Below are positions 45,405 to 53,574 of a stretch of DNA of 64,000 nt, one piece after another. Where the stretch lies: contig JBGTSJ010000001.1 in NCBI GenBank assembly GCA_041940305.1, positions 124,001 to 188,000 on the forward strand, written 5' to 3'. How positions within the stretch are numbered: position 1 is the first letter of the stretch; every line of letters begins with the position of its first letter. The position numbers and the translations under genes are program-made. The stretch is from JBGTSJ01 sp041940305. Its GTDB lineage: Bacteria; Planctomycetota; Planctomycetia; Planctomycetales; Planctomycetaceae. The notes beneath the pieces are model-generated. The model was not told the DNA's origin. It saw nothing but the letters and a program-made list of their open reading frames with translations, and did not search any database.

Positions 45405-45626
45405 ATGACGCGGGACGCGTACGACTTTGCGCGTGGCGAGCGACAACTGTCGGTCTTCGAGTACGAAGAATCGTACGATTTCGGCGGCCGCAACATGCGC
45501 GAAGCGATCGCCGAAGAGATGCAGAAGGAACCGTCCGTCATCCTGCTGGAGCGGATTCCGCCGCTATTGAAAGTGGACGACGCCTATCAGACGCCTATCA
45601 GACGTTCCCGGTGCAGCTTGAACTGA
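45405..45626 (+). CDS. Small acidic protein, C-terminus probably frameshifted by a tandem duplication
   Basis: 73 aa as read (MTRDAYDFARGERQLSVF at the start, then YDFGGRNMREAIAEEMQ). The last 14 residues come after a direct 11-bp repeat (GACGCCTATCA at 45579-45589 and 45590-45600). Removing one copy restores a frame reading AYQTFPVQLELRAEG and ending at 45655, seven bases into the convergent lipoprotein gene. The altered tail (TPIRRSRCSLN) looks unnatural. Function unknown; no homologous family recognised. It lies 48 bases after mqnC. Confidence 0.55.
   Translation: MTRDAYDFARGERQLSVFEYEESYDFGGRNMREAIAEEMQKEPSVILLERIPPLLKVDDAYQTPIRRSRCSLN
45579..45600 (+). repeat. Tandem 11-bp duplication
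   Basis: Two abutting copies of GACGCCTATCA, followed by the partial third start GACG. Because 11 is not a multiple of three, the duplication shifts the frame of the surrounding small gene. Confidence 0.95.
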
Positions 45627-45648
45627 GGGCGGAGGGGCCCGCTGAAGC

Positions 45649-47646
45649 TCATTGAGACTCGACTGACGTTCCTGTCAGCAGCTTGCGGACGCCCTCGGCT
45701 GTGCCGGCTTCGTCGCAGATGAGGCGGAACTCCTCGCGTGTGGGGCAGTCGAGACGGGGGATCTCGGCGGAGACGAACTCGTCCACCGGGACCAGGTACG
45801 TCTTGCTTTCGAGCGTCCAGGGATCAGCCGGCTGCCATTCGTCGGACGAGCCGGCGGGGCGGACTGAGGGGCGAAACTCGGAATCGAAGGCGGCTTCGAG
45901 TTTGGCCAGCCGTACTCCGACGGTGCCCCAGACGCTCGTGGCGCTGCGCGGCGGATCGATGGCCACCGGCACGATCACCCGGGTGTCGACGGCCAGGTCG
46001 GCGTCGGTGGACCAGTCCTGCAGCCAGTCCAGAGCGGAGGCGCGGGCCGCTTCGGGATCCGGAAGTTCGTCGGCGCCGACAGCGGACGGGAGGCCGATGT
46101 CTTCGCAGGCGATCAGGTAGAAACCGTAGAAGAGACCGCGCTGTGCGGCGAGTTCATCGGCGAGGTTAAGATCGCGCGGACCCGTCTCGCGCAGGCCGTG
46201 GAGCTGGGCGAGGGCCTCCTGCCCAATGGCTTCGTTGAGGAAGCCGTCCAGGAAGGCATATGCGCGAGCGGTGCGGAGATAATACGTGGCGTTGGGTTCA
46301 ATCCGCAGGCGGGGAGAAAGGCTTGAGAGGGGTGGGGGCATGGCGGTCGGGGCCGGGACGATGCCGAGCTGGCGGACGTGCGTTTCACGGCGTTTGGTCA
46401 TCAGCGCGGCGAAGGCATCCAGCATCCGCTGCTTGTAGCGGCCCGAGAACAGAAGCTTGACCGACTCTTCGCCGCGTTCGGGCAACAGGAACACCTCGAG
46501 GGCGCTGGCCTGATAGTCGTACCATCCGCTGTCGGGGCCGGGGGCGAGGCTCACGTCTCCAGAGCGGACAGCCCGGATCAACTCCTGCATCAGATCGGCG
46601 TTGGGAGGGAGTCCGTTGGGGAGGATGGCCTCGAAGAGTCGCTGTTCGCGGCTGGTTGACGCGGGAAAGACGGCGACGCCGGCGTGGAGTCCGTTCGCTT
46701 TCTGGCGTGCGGCGAGCGCGGCGGGATCGGCGTTGTCGGCCAGTTCGAGGAGCGAAACTTCGAGCAGGGGGTTCGTGAGGCGGCTGTAGAACGTGACGGC
46801 CTGCTGGTAGTCAGCCTGCAGGGCTGCATCGGCGATGATGGCGTCGGCCATGGCGCGCGGCGCATCGAGGACCGGTCCCTCGCTGAGCGGAAACGGGGTC
46901 TGAAAGAACTTGAGGAACCGCCAGCACTGCTGGAGTTCGGGGGTCCAGCCGTAGAAGCCGAGCGGCTTGGACTGCAGGGGGTTGGACTCGAACTTGTCGA
47001 GCAGCTGTTGTTTTCTGGCTTCGTCGCTGACATGGACCGTGACTCCGGCGAGCTGCAGACCGGCGGCGAGATGCGGCGCGGCCGGACTGTCGGGACCGAC
47101 TGCATCAAGCAGCCGGCGAATCAAGTCGACGTGTCCAGGAAGTTCGTCCAGTACGCCGGTGTAGTAGGCCTGATCGAGCGCGGCGTACAGGCCGTCGTCG
47201 AACTGCTTGGCCTTGCCGTCGATCAGGTTGACGGAGGGGATGACCTCGTAGGTGGACCAGTTGCGGGCCGCGGCGACGGCTTCGGCATAGTTGGGAGTGA
47301 GGTTGAGCAGGTCGCTTTCGACATCAGGCTTGATGATCGGGACGTCGAGCCTGAAGACGGTATTGGAAAGGTTGAGATCCCAGCCTTCGACGGGGATGGA
47401 GTGCACGAGGGCGGCGTCGAACTCCGGAACCCGGTCCGGGTCGAGGACGTCATCCGTGGGAGCGTCGTCGTCGGCTTCTGGAGGCTGGTACTCGGTCCAT
47501 TCGGATTCGTACTCTTCATATTCGACGCCGCCCTCGGTGTAACGCCGCGAGGTCTCGTCCGGGACGTCGGGAGGTGCTTCGCCGCAGCCGGCGGTATGGA
47601 ACAGGGCAAGGCATGCGAATCCGAGGGAGGCGAAGACGGATCTCAC
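45649..47646 (-). CDS. Large lipoprotein of unknown function
   Basis: 665 aa. A signal peptide ends in a lipobox (LFHTAGC, Cys21), then an acidic, Tyr-rich linker (about 30-75; EGGVEYEEYESEWTEY). The remainder is a long, mainly helical, all-soluble domain with AALDQAYYTGVLDELPGH, FYGWTPELQQCWRFLKFFQ and GRYKQRMLDAFAALM, and a more beta-rich end. This resembles the organisation of DUF3160-type lipoproteins, but the assignment is tentative. Predicted to be an outer-membrane or inner-membrane lipoprotein. It is divergent from rpsP and convergent with the small gene at 45405. Confidence 0.8.
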   Translation of the reverse strand: MRSVFASLGFACLALFHTAGCGEAPPDVPDETSRRYTEGGVEYEEYESEWTEYQPPEADDDAPTDDVLDPDRVPEFDAALVHSIPVEGWDLNLSNTVFRLDVPIIKPDVESDLLNLTPNYAEAVAAARNWSTYEVIPSVNLIDGKAKQFDDGLYAALDQAYYTGVLDELPGHVDLIRRLLDAVGPDSPAAPHLAAGLQLAGVTVHVSDEARKQQLLDKFESNPLQSKPLGFYGWTPELQQCWRFLKFFQTPFPLSEGPVLDAPRAMADAIIADAALQADYQQAVTFYSRLTNPLLEVSLLELADNADPAALAARQKANGLHAGVAVFPASTSREQRLFEAILPNGLPPNADLMQELIRAVRSGDVSLAPGPDSGWYDYQASALEVFLLPERGEESVKLLFSGRYKQRMLDAFAALMTKRRETHVRQLGIVPAPTAMPPPLSSLSPRLRIEPNATYYLRTARAYAFLDGFLNEAIGQEALAQLHGLRETGPRDLNLADELAAQRGLFYGFYLIACEDIGLPSAVGADELPDPEAARASALDWLQDWSTDADLAVDTRVIVPVAIDPPRSATSVWGTVGVRLAKLEAAFDSEFRPSVRPAGSSDEWQPADPWTLESKTYLVPVDEFVSAEIPRLDCPTREEFRLICDEAGTAEGVRKLLTGTSVESQ

Positions 47647-47952
47647 GATTTTCTCCGTGTGGCGATGCCGGGGTGTTCGCCGCCTGGCTCAAGCCGTTGG
47701 CGACGAACCGCGGGACACAGGTGACAGGAGACGCACGGTACGCGGTGGAAGTTCCCGGATTTGGTGTGACCGCACACTGATAGGCATTGCCACGGGATAC
47801 GGTGCAAATGTTCCGATTTCCGGGCAATCTGATCTTCTCCTTGGCGCTTGCTGGTCAGACGCCAGCGGGTTGATTAGACTCCGTGGCTCGATTTGCGCTA
47901 AATCGGGCCTGCTCGCCGCGGGGAATGACCGGAGATCACAGAGGAGAGACGA
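47647..47952. other. Divergent intergenic region upstream of rpsP
   Basis: 306 bp with no gene. A small hairpin CGATTT/AAATCG (about 47889-47904) lies about 50 bases before rpsP and might belong to a ribosomal-protein leader. No strong promoter hexamers with proper spacing were identified. Confidence 0.45.
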
Positions 47953-48330
47953 GTGGCGGTACGTATTCGGATGAAGCGGCTGGGCCGGAAGCATCGGCCG
48001 TTCTATCGGATCTGCGTGATGGACCAGAAGTCGCCGCGCGACGGCAAGGCGATCGAGGAAGTCGGGCATTATGACCCGATGGTGAAGGACAAGTCGAAGC
48101 GGGTCGTGGTGTCGCTCGAACGGGTGGACCACTGGTTGTCCGTCGGGGCGCAGCCGTCTGAGAAGGTGGCGGTGCTGCTGAAGAAGGTTCGCGACGGGAA
48201 CTGGGGAACCGCGAAGGCGCCGCCGCCGCTGACGCCGCCGAAGGAACCGACCGCCGCCGCCGAAGGAGAAAGCAGCGAGGCAGCCGAAGGGGAATCAACC
48301 GAAACCCCCGCCGAAGCCACCGCTGAATAG
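47953..48330 (+). CDS. rpsP: 30S ribosomal protein S16
   Basis: 125 aa with a GTG start six bases after GAGGAGA. S16 core: VRIRMKRLGRKHRPFYRICVMD, then GKAIEEVGHYDPM and WLSVGAQPSEKVAVLLKK. An Ala/Glu/Pro-rich C-terminal tail (about 92-125) extends beyond the usual 80-90 residues. It is a structural component of the small subunit. The cluster order rpsP-trmD-rplS is standard, but rimM is absent from its usual place between rpsP and trmD. Confidence 0.97.
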   Translation: MAVRIRMKRLGRKHRPFYRICVMDQKSPRDGKAIEEVGHYDPMVKDKSKRVVVSLERVDHWLSVGAQPSEKVAVLLKKVRDGNWGTAKAPPPLTPPKEPTAAAEGESSEAAEGESTETPAEATAE

Positions 48331-48337
48331 GGTTCAA

Positions 48338-48419
48338 TCTGTCATTGGTCATTCCACATTGGTCAATGGTCATTGGTGGTGTTCAATGACGAATGATCAA
48401 CGGCTGATGACCAATGACC
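48338..48419 (+). repeat. Repeats of GGTCATTGG/CCAATGACC covering the trmD start
   Basis: GTCATTGGTCATT (from 48341) and GGTCATTGG (48368-48376) are complementary to CCAATGACC (48411-48419), which contains the trmD ATG (48414-48416). The spacer also holds TCAATGACGAATGATCAAC. A hairpin would place the start codon in a stem. Confidence 0.7.
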
Positions 48420-49100
48420 AGTTCCCTGCTGCGATTCGATGTCCTGACGCTGTTTCCCGGCATTTTTGACGGATATCTGCAGCAAAGTCTGCTGAAGAAG
48501 GCCATCGACGCCGGGCTGGTGGACATCCGGTTGTGGAACTTCCGTGACTGGGCCACGGACCGGCATCAATCGGTGGACGATACGCCCTATGGCGGCGGAC
48601 CGGGGATGCTCATCCGGTGTGAGCCGGTGTATGCCTGCGTTGAGGCCGTCCAGCAGGACGCGTGCGAGCCTGGAAGGTTGGTCATGCTGACTCCTCAGGG
48701 AAGAAGGCTCGACCAGCAGGTGATCCGGGAACTGGCCGCCGAGCCGAGGCTGCTGCTCCTGTGCGGCCGGTATGAGGGATTTGATGAACGGATCGTCGAG
48801 GGACTGAAGCCGCTGGAGGTGTCGGTCGGGGATTTCATCTGCAACGGCGGCGAGGTGCCGGCGATGCTGGTCATCGACGCCGTGATCCGATTGGTGCCCG
48901 GCGTCCTGGGAGATGAAACGAGCCACAAGTACGACTCATTTTCAGAAACCGGGCAATTGGAGTATCCCCAATATACGCGGCCGCGGGAGTTCCGCGGGAT
49001 GACGGTTCCGGAGGTCCTGCTTGGCGGCAACCACCAGGAGATAGCGCGGTGGAGGGCCGAACAGAGTGCCCGGCGCACCCAGGAACGCCGGGGAGATTAG
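48414..49100 (+). CDS. trmD: tRNA (guanine-37-N1)-methyltransferase TrmD
   Basis: 228 aa. TrmD signatures: RFDVLTLFPGIFDGYLQQSLL at the start, WATDRHQSVDDTPYGGGPGM (about 43-62), LLLLCGRYEGFDERI, and SVGDFICNGGEVPAMLVIDAV, the SAM-binding trefoil-knot region. It methylates G37 to prevent frameshifting. The ATG at 48414 adds six residues before the usual family start and lies within an inverted repeat, so the true start is uncertain. Confidence 0.96.
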   Translation: MTSSLLRFDVLTLFPGIFDGYLQQSLLKKAIDAGLVDIRLWNFRDWATDRHQSVDDTPYGGGPGMLIRCEPVYACVEAVQQDACEPGRLVMLTPQGRRLDQQVIRELAAEPRLLLLCGRYEGFDERIVEGLKPLEVSVGDFICNGGEVPAMLVIDAVIRLVPGVLGDETSHKYDSFSETGQLEYPQYTRPREFRGMTVPEVLLGGNHQEIARWRAEQSARRTQERRGD

Positions 49101-49336
49101 CAAACGGACGCAGATCAGCACCGTCGGGATTGTCAGCGATCGAACAGACGGCACAGGACTCAAGGCCGGATCGACCAGAGCGCAAGGATGCATCATTGAG
49201 GCACTGAGAACTCGTTCCTGATTAGCGCAAATCCCTGAAATCCGCGTCATCTGCGGCCCTTTGACCAGCGCACGCTTGACGAAATCCGTGTCTTCCGTGT
49301 ATTTCGTGGTTCCCAGAAACCATTACTGTACGACCT

Positions 49337-49711
49337 ATGAACAAGCTCATCGAACTCGCCGAGCAGTCCAGCCTGCGTGAAAACCGGCTGCAATTCCAGA
49401 TTGGCGACACCGTCGACGTCCATACCCGCATCCTGGAAGGTGATAAGGAGCGGATCCAGCTCTTCTCCGGGATCGTCATTGCCCGCCGGGGGAGCGGGAC
49501 CCGCGAGAGCTTTACCGTGCGGCGCATCGTCGCCGGCGAGGGAGTTGAGCGAACGTTCCCGATGCATTCCCCGAAGGTGGCCAAGGTCGAGGTGAAGCGG
49601 CACGGGCGAGTGCGTCGGGCGAAGCTGTACTACCTCCGCGACCGCGTCGGGAAAGCCACACGGCTTCGGGAACGCCGCGGGCGTCCCGGCGAGGACGATG
49701 CCGGCGAGTGA
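49337..49711 (+). CDS. rplS: 50S ribosomal protein L19
   Basis: 124 aa. Core motifs FQIGDTVDVHTRILEGDKERIQLFSGIVIARRG, ESFTVRRIVAGEGVERTFPMHSP and YYLRDRVGKATRLRE identify L19, at the 30S-50S interface. The 236 bp between trmD and this gene hold no gene and contain an ATCCGTGTCTTCCGTG-type word common in planctomycete spacers. The Shine-Dalgarno sequence is weak. Confidence 0.98.
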   Translation: MNKLIELAEQSSLRENRLQFQIGDTVDVHTRILEGDKERIQLFSGIVIARRGSGTRESFTVRRIVAGEGVERTFPMHSPKVAKVEVKRHGRVRRAKLYYLRDRVGKATRLRERRGRPGEDDAGE

Positions 49712-49820
49712 ATGCTGGAGTCCAGCCTTCAGGCTGAGTACTCGGCATCGACCTCGGACTGAGCCTGGAGACCGGAAGCACTCGCTCCCTCGCCCTGCAG
49801 GCTAAAGCCTGTACTCCAAC

Positions 49821-50219
49821 ATGCCCCGCCCAGGCTGGCTCACGCTGTTGCTCGGCGACAAGGGGGAGAGGCTGGCGGTCCGTTACCTGAAGAAGCAGGG
49901 CTACCGCATCGTCGCCCGGCAGTCCCGCAGCCGGATCGGCGAGATCGACGTGATTTCCCTCGACGGCGACTGCATCGTGTTCGTGGAGGTGAAGACCCGC
50001 TCGTCCCATGCCGCGGGCCATCCTGCGGAGGCCGTTACCGCGGCCAAGCAGCAGCAGTTGACGCGGGCCGCCCTCGTGTGGCTCAAACGCCGCGGACTGC
50101 TGGAGCGTCGCGCCCGGTTCGACGTCATTGCCATCACCTGGAGGGAGGGCGCCGAGCCGGTCGTCGAGCATATCCGCAACGCGTTTGAAGCGAGCGGAAG
50201 CGGGCAGATGTTCTCGTGA
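49821..50219 (+). CDS. YraN/UPF0102 family nuclease-like protein
   Basis: 132 aa. Conserved block GDKGERLAVRYLKKQGYRIVARQ, then GEIDVISLDGDCIVFVEVKTRS, with the D...ExK pattern of the PD-(D/E)XK nuclease fold; the C-terminus ARFDVIAITW also fits. Function of the family is not settled. It usually sits near rplS and rnhB, as here. The 109-bp upstream spacer carries opposing AGGCTGAGTACTC and GCAGGCTAAAGCCTG words. Confidence 0.93.
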   Translation: MPRPGWLTLLLGDKGERLAVRYLKKQGYRIVARQSRSRIGEIDVISLDGDCIVFVEVKTRSSHAAGHPAEAVTAAKQQQLTRAALVWLKRRGLLERRARFDVIAITWREGAEPVVEHIRNAFEASGSGQMFS

Positions 50220-50286
50220 GCGGCGATTTTCCGGGAGAGCCACCGATCAGTCGATTTCTGCATCCCACGCGAGACCCTGGTGGCGA

Positions 50287-50298
50287 ACTTGGTATAAT
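50287..50298 (+). promoter_or_regulatory. Extended -10 promoter candidate
   Basis: TTGGTATAAT, with TATAAT at 50293-50298 and TG one base before it (extended -10). No matching -35 is seen, which is acceptable for extended -10 promoters. It is about 103 bases before the ATG at 50401 of the oxidoreductase gene. Confidence 0.5.
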
Positions 50299-50400
50299 GC
50301 AGAAGCTGGCCGCGCTTCCACTGCGCAGGCTTCTCTCGCCTTAGAGTCCCGCCCGCCCCTTCATTCGCACGGGGCGTTCCGAATTGCAGGAGATGGACCC

Positions 50401-51960
50401 ATGCCACTGACTCCCGAACAGGAAAAGATCGGTCGTGAGAATTTCTCCGGAGCCGTGAGCGTCACCCGCCGTGATTTTCTGGCCGGTATGGCGGCCGGGG
50501 CGGGCGGCCTCGGGGCCATCTATTTCGGCTACAAGGAGCTCAAAGGGGAACCGGTCCGCGTCGGTTTCATCGGAACGGGGGACGAGGGGAACATTCTGCT
50601 CACGCAGCATCCTCCGAAGTACATGGACGTGGTGGCCATCGCGGACCTGCGGCCCACGAATCGCGAGCGGGCGTTCAAAGGGGACGGCAACGAGCATCGC
50701 GTCGGATTGATCCAGAAGCTGGGTCCGGAGAAGGCGTCCAAGGTCCGCGAGTTCAACGATCACAAGGCGCTGCTCGCCGCGAAGGATGAACTGGGGCTGG
50801 AAGCGGTTGTGATCGCGACGCCGCTGGTGTCGCATGCCCCTATCGCCATGGCGGCGATGGACGCCGGGCTGCACGTACTGACTGAGAAACTGATGGCGAA
50901 GACAGTCACCGAGTGCAAGGAACTGGTCCGCAAGGCGCGCGAGACGAACCGTCTCCTGGCAGTCGGCCACCAGCGGCATTACAGCGTGCTGTACGACAAT
51001 GCCAACAGCCTGGTTCAGGCGGGGATTGTCGGCGACATAAAGCACATCCGTGCCCAGTGGCATCGCAACAACAGCTTCCCCAACAGCGACCAGTGGAACC
51101 CGTCGATCCCCAGGGAGGACGCGGAGGAACTGAAGAATCGCGTCCAGGAGTTCGGATATGAATCGGTCGAAGAACTGTGCAAGTGGCGGCTGTTCAACGC
51201 ATCGGGCGGCGGACTGATGGCGGAACTCGGCAGCCACCAGATGGACGCCGCCAGCATCTTCCTGGGGAAGGTGCACCCGCTCGCCGTGTTGGGGTATGGC
51301 GGCAAGAACTTCTACGGCGTGAAGGGACTTGGTTCTGACGACAAGCAGACCGATCCGCGCGACATCGATGACCACATCTACGTCACGTTCGAGTTTCCCG
51401 GCAAACACTACGACCAGGACGAGAACGATATCTGCATCGTCACCTATTCGTCGCTGAACACCAACAAGTTCGAGCCGTACGGCGAACTGGTGTACGGCAG
51501 CCGCGGCACGCTGTTCATGAAGACCGAGAAGGAGGCGATGCTCTGGAAGGAAGAGGGGCGCGGCAGTGAAGGAGGGGGCCCCGAGCAGCGACTGTGGGTG
51601 GTCTCTGGCGCTTCGGGCGGTCCGGTCCTGAACGCGTACGAGACCTCCGCCGGCCCGGCGAAGGCGGCCGACGACGGCGGCGACTGGGGTGAGAACATCA
51701 GCCGCGGCTACACCGAGGAGATGGAGCATTTCTGCTGGGCGATCCGGGAGTTCGATGGCCAGTACTACCGTGACGGCCAGGAAATCCCGCGGAGTGAAGG
51801 GGGCCTGCGGTGCAACGGCGTCGTGGCAATGGCGGACGCGATCATGGCGCACACGGCCAACCTCGCCATGAAGCATAAGAAGCGGATCGTTTTCAAAGAC
51901 GAGTGGTTCGATCCGATGAGCGATGCGGCGCCGGAGACAGATCCGGAGGTGGTGGGATAG
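50401..51960 (+). CDS. Tat-exported Gfo/Idh/MocA-family oxidoreductase
   Basis: 519 aa from the ATG at 50401. The Tat signal (SVTRRDFLAGMAAGAGGLGAIYFGY, about 20-44) precedes the Rossmann motif VRVGFIGTGDEGN. The family EKP motif reads EKLMAKTV. Later blocks are VGHQRHYSVLYDNA and FNASGGGLMAELGSHQMDAASIFLG. Such exported Gfo/Idh/MocA proteins are abundant in planctomycetes and are thought to oxidise or isomerise sugars with NAD(P) bound before Tat export. It is terminated by the hairpin at 51975-52006. Confidence 0.93.
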   Translation: MPLTPEQEKIGRENFSGAVSVTRRDFLAGMAAGAGGLGAIYFGYKELKGEPVRVGFIGTGDEGNILLTQHPPKYMDVVAIADLRPTNRERAFKGDGNEHRVGLIQKLGPEKASKVREFNDHKALLAAKDELGLEAVVIATPLVSHAPIAMAAMDAGLHVLTEKLMAKTVTECKELVRKARETNRLLAVGHQRHYSVLYDNANSLVQAGIVGDIKHIRAQWHRNNSFPNSDQWNPSIPREDAEELKNRVQEFGYESVEELCKWRLFNASGGGLMAELGSHQMDAASIFLGKVHPLAVLGYGGKNFYGVKGLGSDDKQTDPRDIDDHIYVTFEFPGKHYDQDENDICIVTYSSLNTNKFEPYGELVYGSRGTLFMKTEKEAMLWKEEGRGSEGGGPEQRLWVVSGASGGPVLNAYETSAGPAKAADDGGDWGENISRGYTEEMEHFCWAIREFDGQYYRDGQEIPRSEGGLRCNGVVAMADAIMAHTANLAMKHKKRIVFKDEWFDPMSDAAPETDPEVVG

Positions 51961-51974
51961 GTCCAACACGGACA

Positions 51975-52006
51975 GAACCCCGGGGCCTCGAACGAGACCG
52001 GGGTTC
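51975..52006 (+). terminator. GC-rich hairpin between convergent genes
   Basis: GAACCCCGG at 51975-51983 pairs with CCGGGGTTC at 51998-52006, with an inner CTCG/CGAG pair around an AA loop. No long T-run. It lies 14 bases after the oxidoreductase stop and could terminate transcription from both sides. Confidence 0.6.
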
Positions 52007-52038
52007 CTGTGTGCGAGTTCCGGTTGAACGGCACGCTC

Positions 52039-53343
52039 TCATTTGCCACGGAAGATGCGCTGCAGCTCTTCCAGCGAAGTCTTGCCTTCCGCCACGAGGC
52101 GGAGGCCGTCGGACTGGAGAGTGGGCATCTTCTCTTTGCGGGCCTGCTGCTTGATGGCGGCGGCATCGCCGCCGGATGCGACGATCTGCTTCATTTCGTC
52201 GGTGAGTTCGATGAACTCGTACATTGCCGCCCGTCCAAAGTAGCCGACGCCGCCGCAGCGGGGGCAGGGCTCGTACTCGGCGTCGTTTTCGGCGGGGGGC
52301 GGCGGAGGCCGGTAGAGCACGCTGGTCTCCGGCGGCAGACCCACCTTGGCCAGCAATTTGGGATTCGGGCGATAGGCCATCCGGCATTTGCGGCAGATCA
52401 GGCGGATCAGCCGCTGTCCCAGGACCCCGTTAATCCGCTCGGCCGCGAGCTGTCCGTCTCCGAGCCATTCCCGGATCTGCACGATGCCGCTCGCGGCGTC
52501 GTGGGCCGCGAGTTCGCTGATGATGCAGACGTCTTCGGCCTCCTCGGCCAGGGTGCGGCAGAGCTCGGCATTGCGGATCGGCTCGACGTAAAGCACGTCG
52601 GCCTCGGCCCGCTTGGCACGGCCGATCGTCTGCACGAGGTTGTCGCCGGGGTTCCCCTGGAACGTGGTGACATGGCCGAGGTCGCGACCTTCGACATCGG
52701 TGATGTTGTAAACCGTGTACAGGTACGGATCGATTCCCCGCACCATCGCAAAGGCCAGCGTCGTGACTCCGGACATCGGCGGTCCGGCGGCGAGGAGCAT
52801 TCCGTTTTTGAGCTGTGCCAGTTCGCGAATCTTCAGCCGCAACGGCTCGCTGAATCCAAGATCTTCGGGCGTGGTGAGCTTGAGTTTCTTGTTCTCCGCC
52901 CGGAGGACCAGCCGTTCTCCGCCCCCCTGCACAGGGAAGACGTTGATCCGCAGTACGTAGGGCGTTTCCTGGAACTCGGCCTTGATGCCGCCGGACTGCG
53001 GCTTGTCGCGGACTTGAATATCGAGCCCCGCGAGGAGCTTGAGCATCTGGGTGATGGCCAGCCCGGCCTGCGGCGGCATCCGGCTGCCGGGATACGACAT
53101 GCCGTCCACAAAGAACGTCGCCAGGCTGACCTTCCCCTTGGACTCCAGGCGAATCATTTCTGCCCGGCGTGACAAAGCGTCGCTCACCAGCTCCTTGGTG
53201 CGGACCAGTCCGGCCTGGACCAGCCGGGCATTGGCGGCGAGATTGGCCTCGACGCCGTTGGTCGCTCCCTGGAAGAGCACCAGTTCAATCTGCTCCTCTT
53301 CATCTTCAACGGGAGGTCGATTCTTACCAAAGCCGAAGACCAC
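52039..53343 (-). CDS. GspE/PilB-like ATPase-fold protein with degenerate catalytic motifs
   Basis: 434 aa. Overall layout matches type II secretion/type IV pilus ATPases: an N2-like domain (about 75-150), a core with LAAGPPMSGVTTLAF, and a Cys4 zinc site (CRKC 317-320, CPRC 360-363) followed by GYFGRAAMYEFIELTDEMKQ. The Walker A motif is GPPMSGVTT (187-195), so the nucleotide-binding Lys is Val193. The Walker B/Asp region reads ADVLYVEPIRNAE instead of the VGEIRD type, and the His box reads ISELAAHDAAS instead of STLHTN. It probably lacks ATPase activity and may be a regulatory or structural paralogue. Confidence 0.85.
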   Translation of the reverse strand: MVFGFGKNRPPVEDEEEQIELVLFQGATNGVEANLAANARLVQAGLVRTKELVSDALSRRAEMIRLESKGKVSLATFFVDGMSYPGSRMPPQAGLAITQMLKLLAGLDIQVRDKPQSGGIKAEFQETPYVLRINVFPVQGGGERLVLRAENKKLKLTTPEDLGFSEPLRLKIRELAQLKNGMLLAAGPPMSGVTTLAFAMVRGIDPYLYTVYNITDVEGRDLGHVTTFQGNPGDNLVQTIGRAKRAEADVLYVEPIRNAELCRTLAEEAEDVCIISELAAHDAASGIVQIREWLGDGQLAAERINGVLGQRLIRLICRKCRMAYRPNPKLLAKVGLPPETSVLYRPPPPPAENDAEYEPCPRCGGVGYFGRAAMYEFIELTDEMKQIVASGGDAAAIKQQARKEKMPTLQSDGLRLVAEGKTSLEELQRIFRGK

Positions 53344-53574
53344 GGATCGTCTCCTTGGACAGTCGCGATGACCCCGAGATGACGCGGGGCTGAGAATGCA
53401 AAGTCATGACATGGATCACAGACACTTCATTGTCCCGCGTCGGGAACGGAAAGCAACTGTTCGTCGCGCGACGTGCGTACACCGTTGCCGACGCTTGTAA
53501 GCACAAAGGCGTCGACCTGGCGCCACGGCGGGCTGCGGCCGCTCTCCCGCAGATCGGTTCGCAAGTGGAGCCGT

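Noticed and set aside
48947..48964. CAGAAACCGGGCAATTGG in trmD, resembling part of the 33-bp repeat
   Set aside because: Only the first eleven bases of a half-site match and the sequence encodes a conserved part of TrmD; taken as coincidence.
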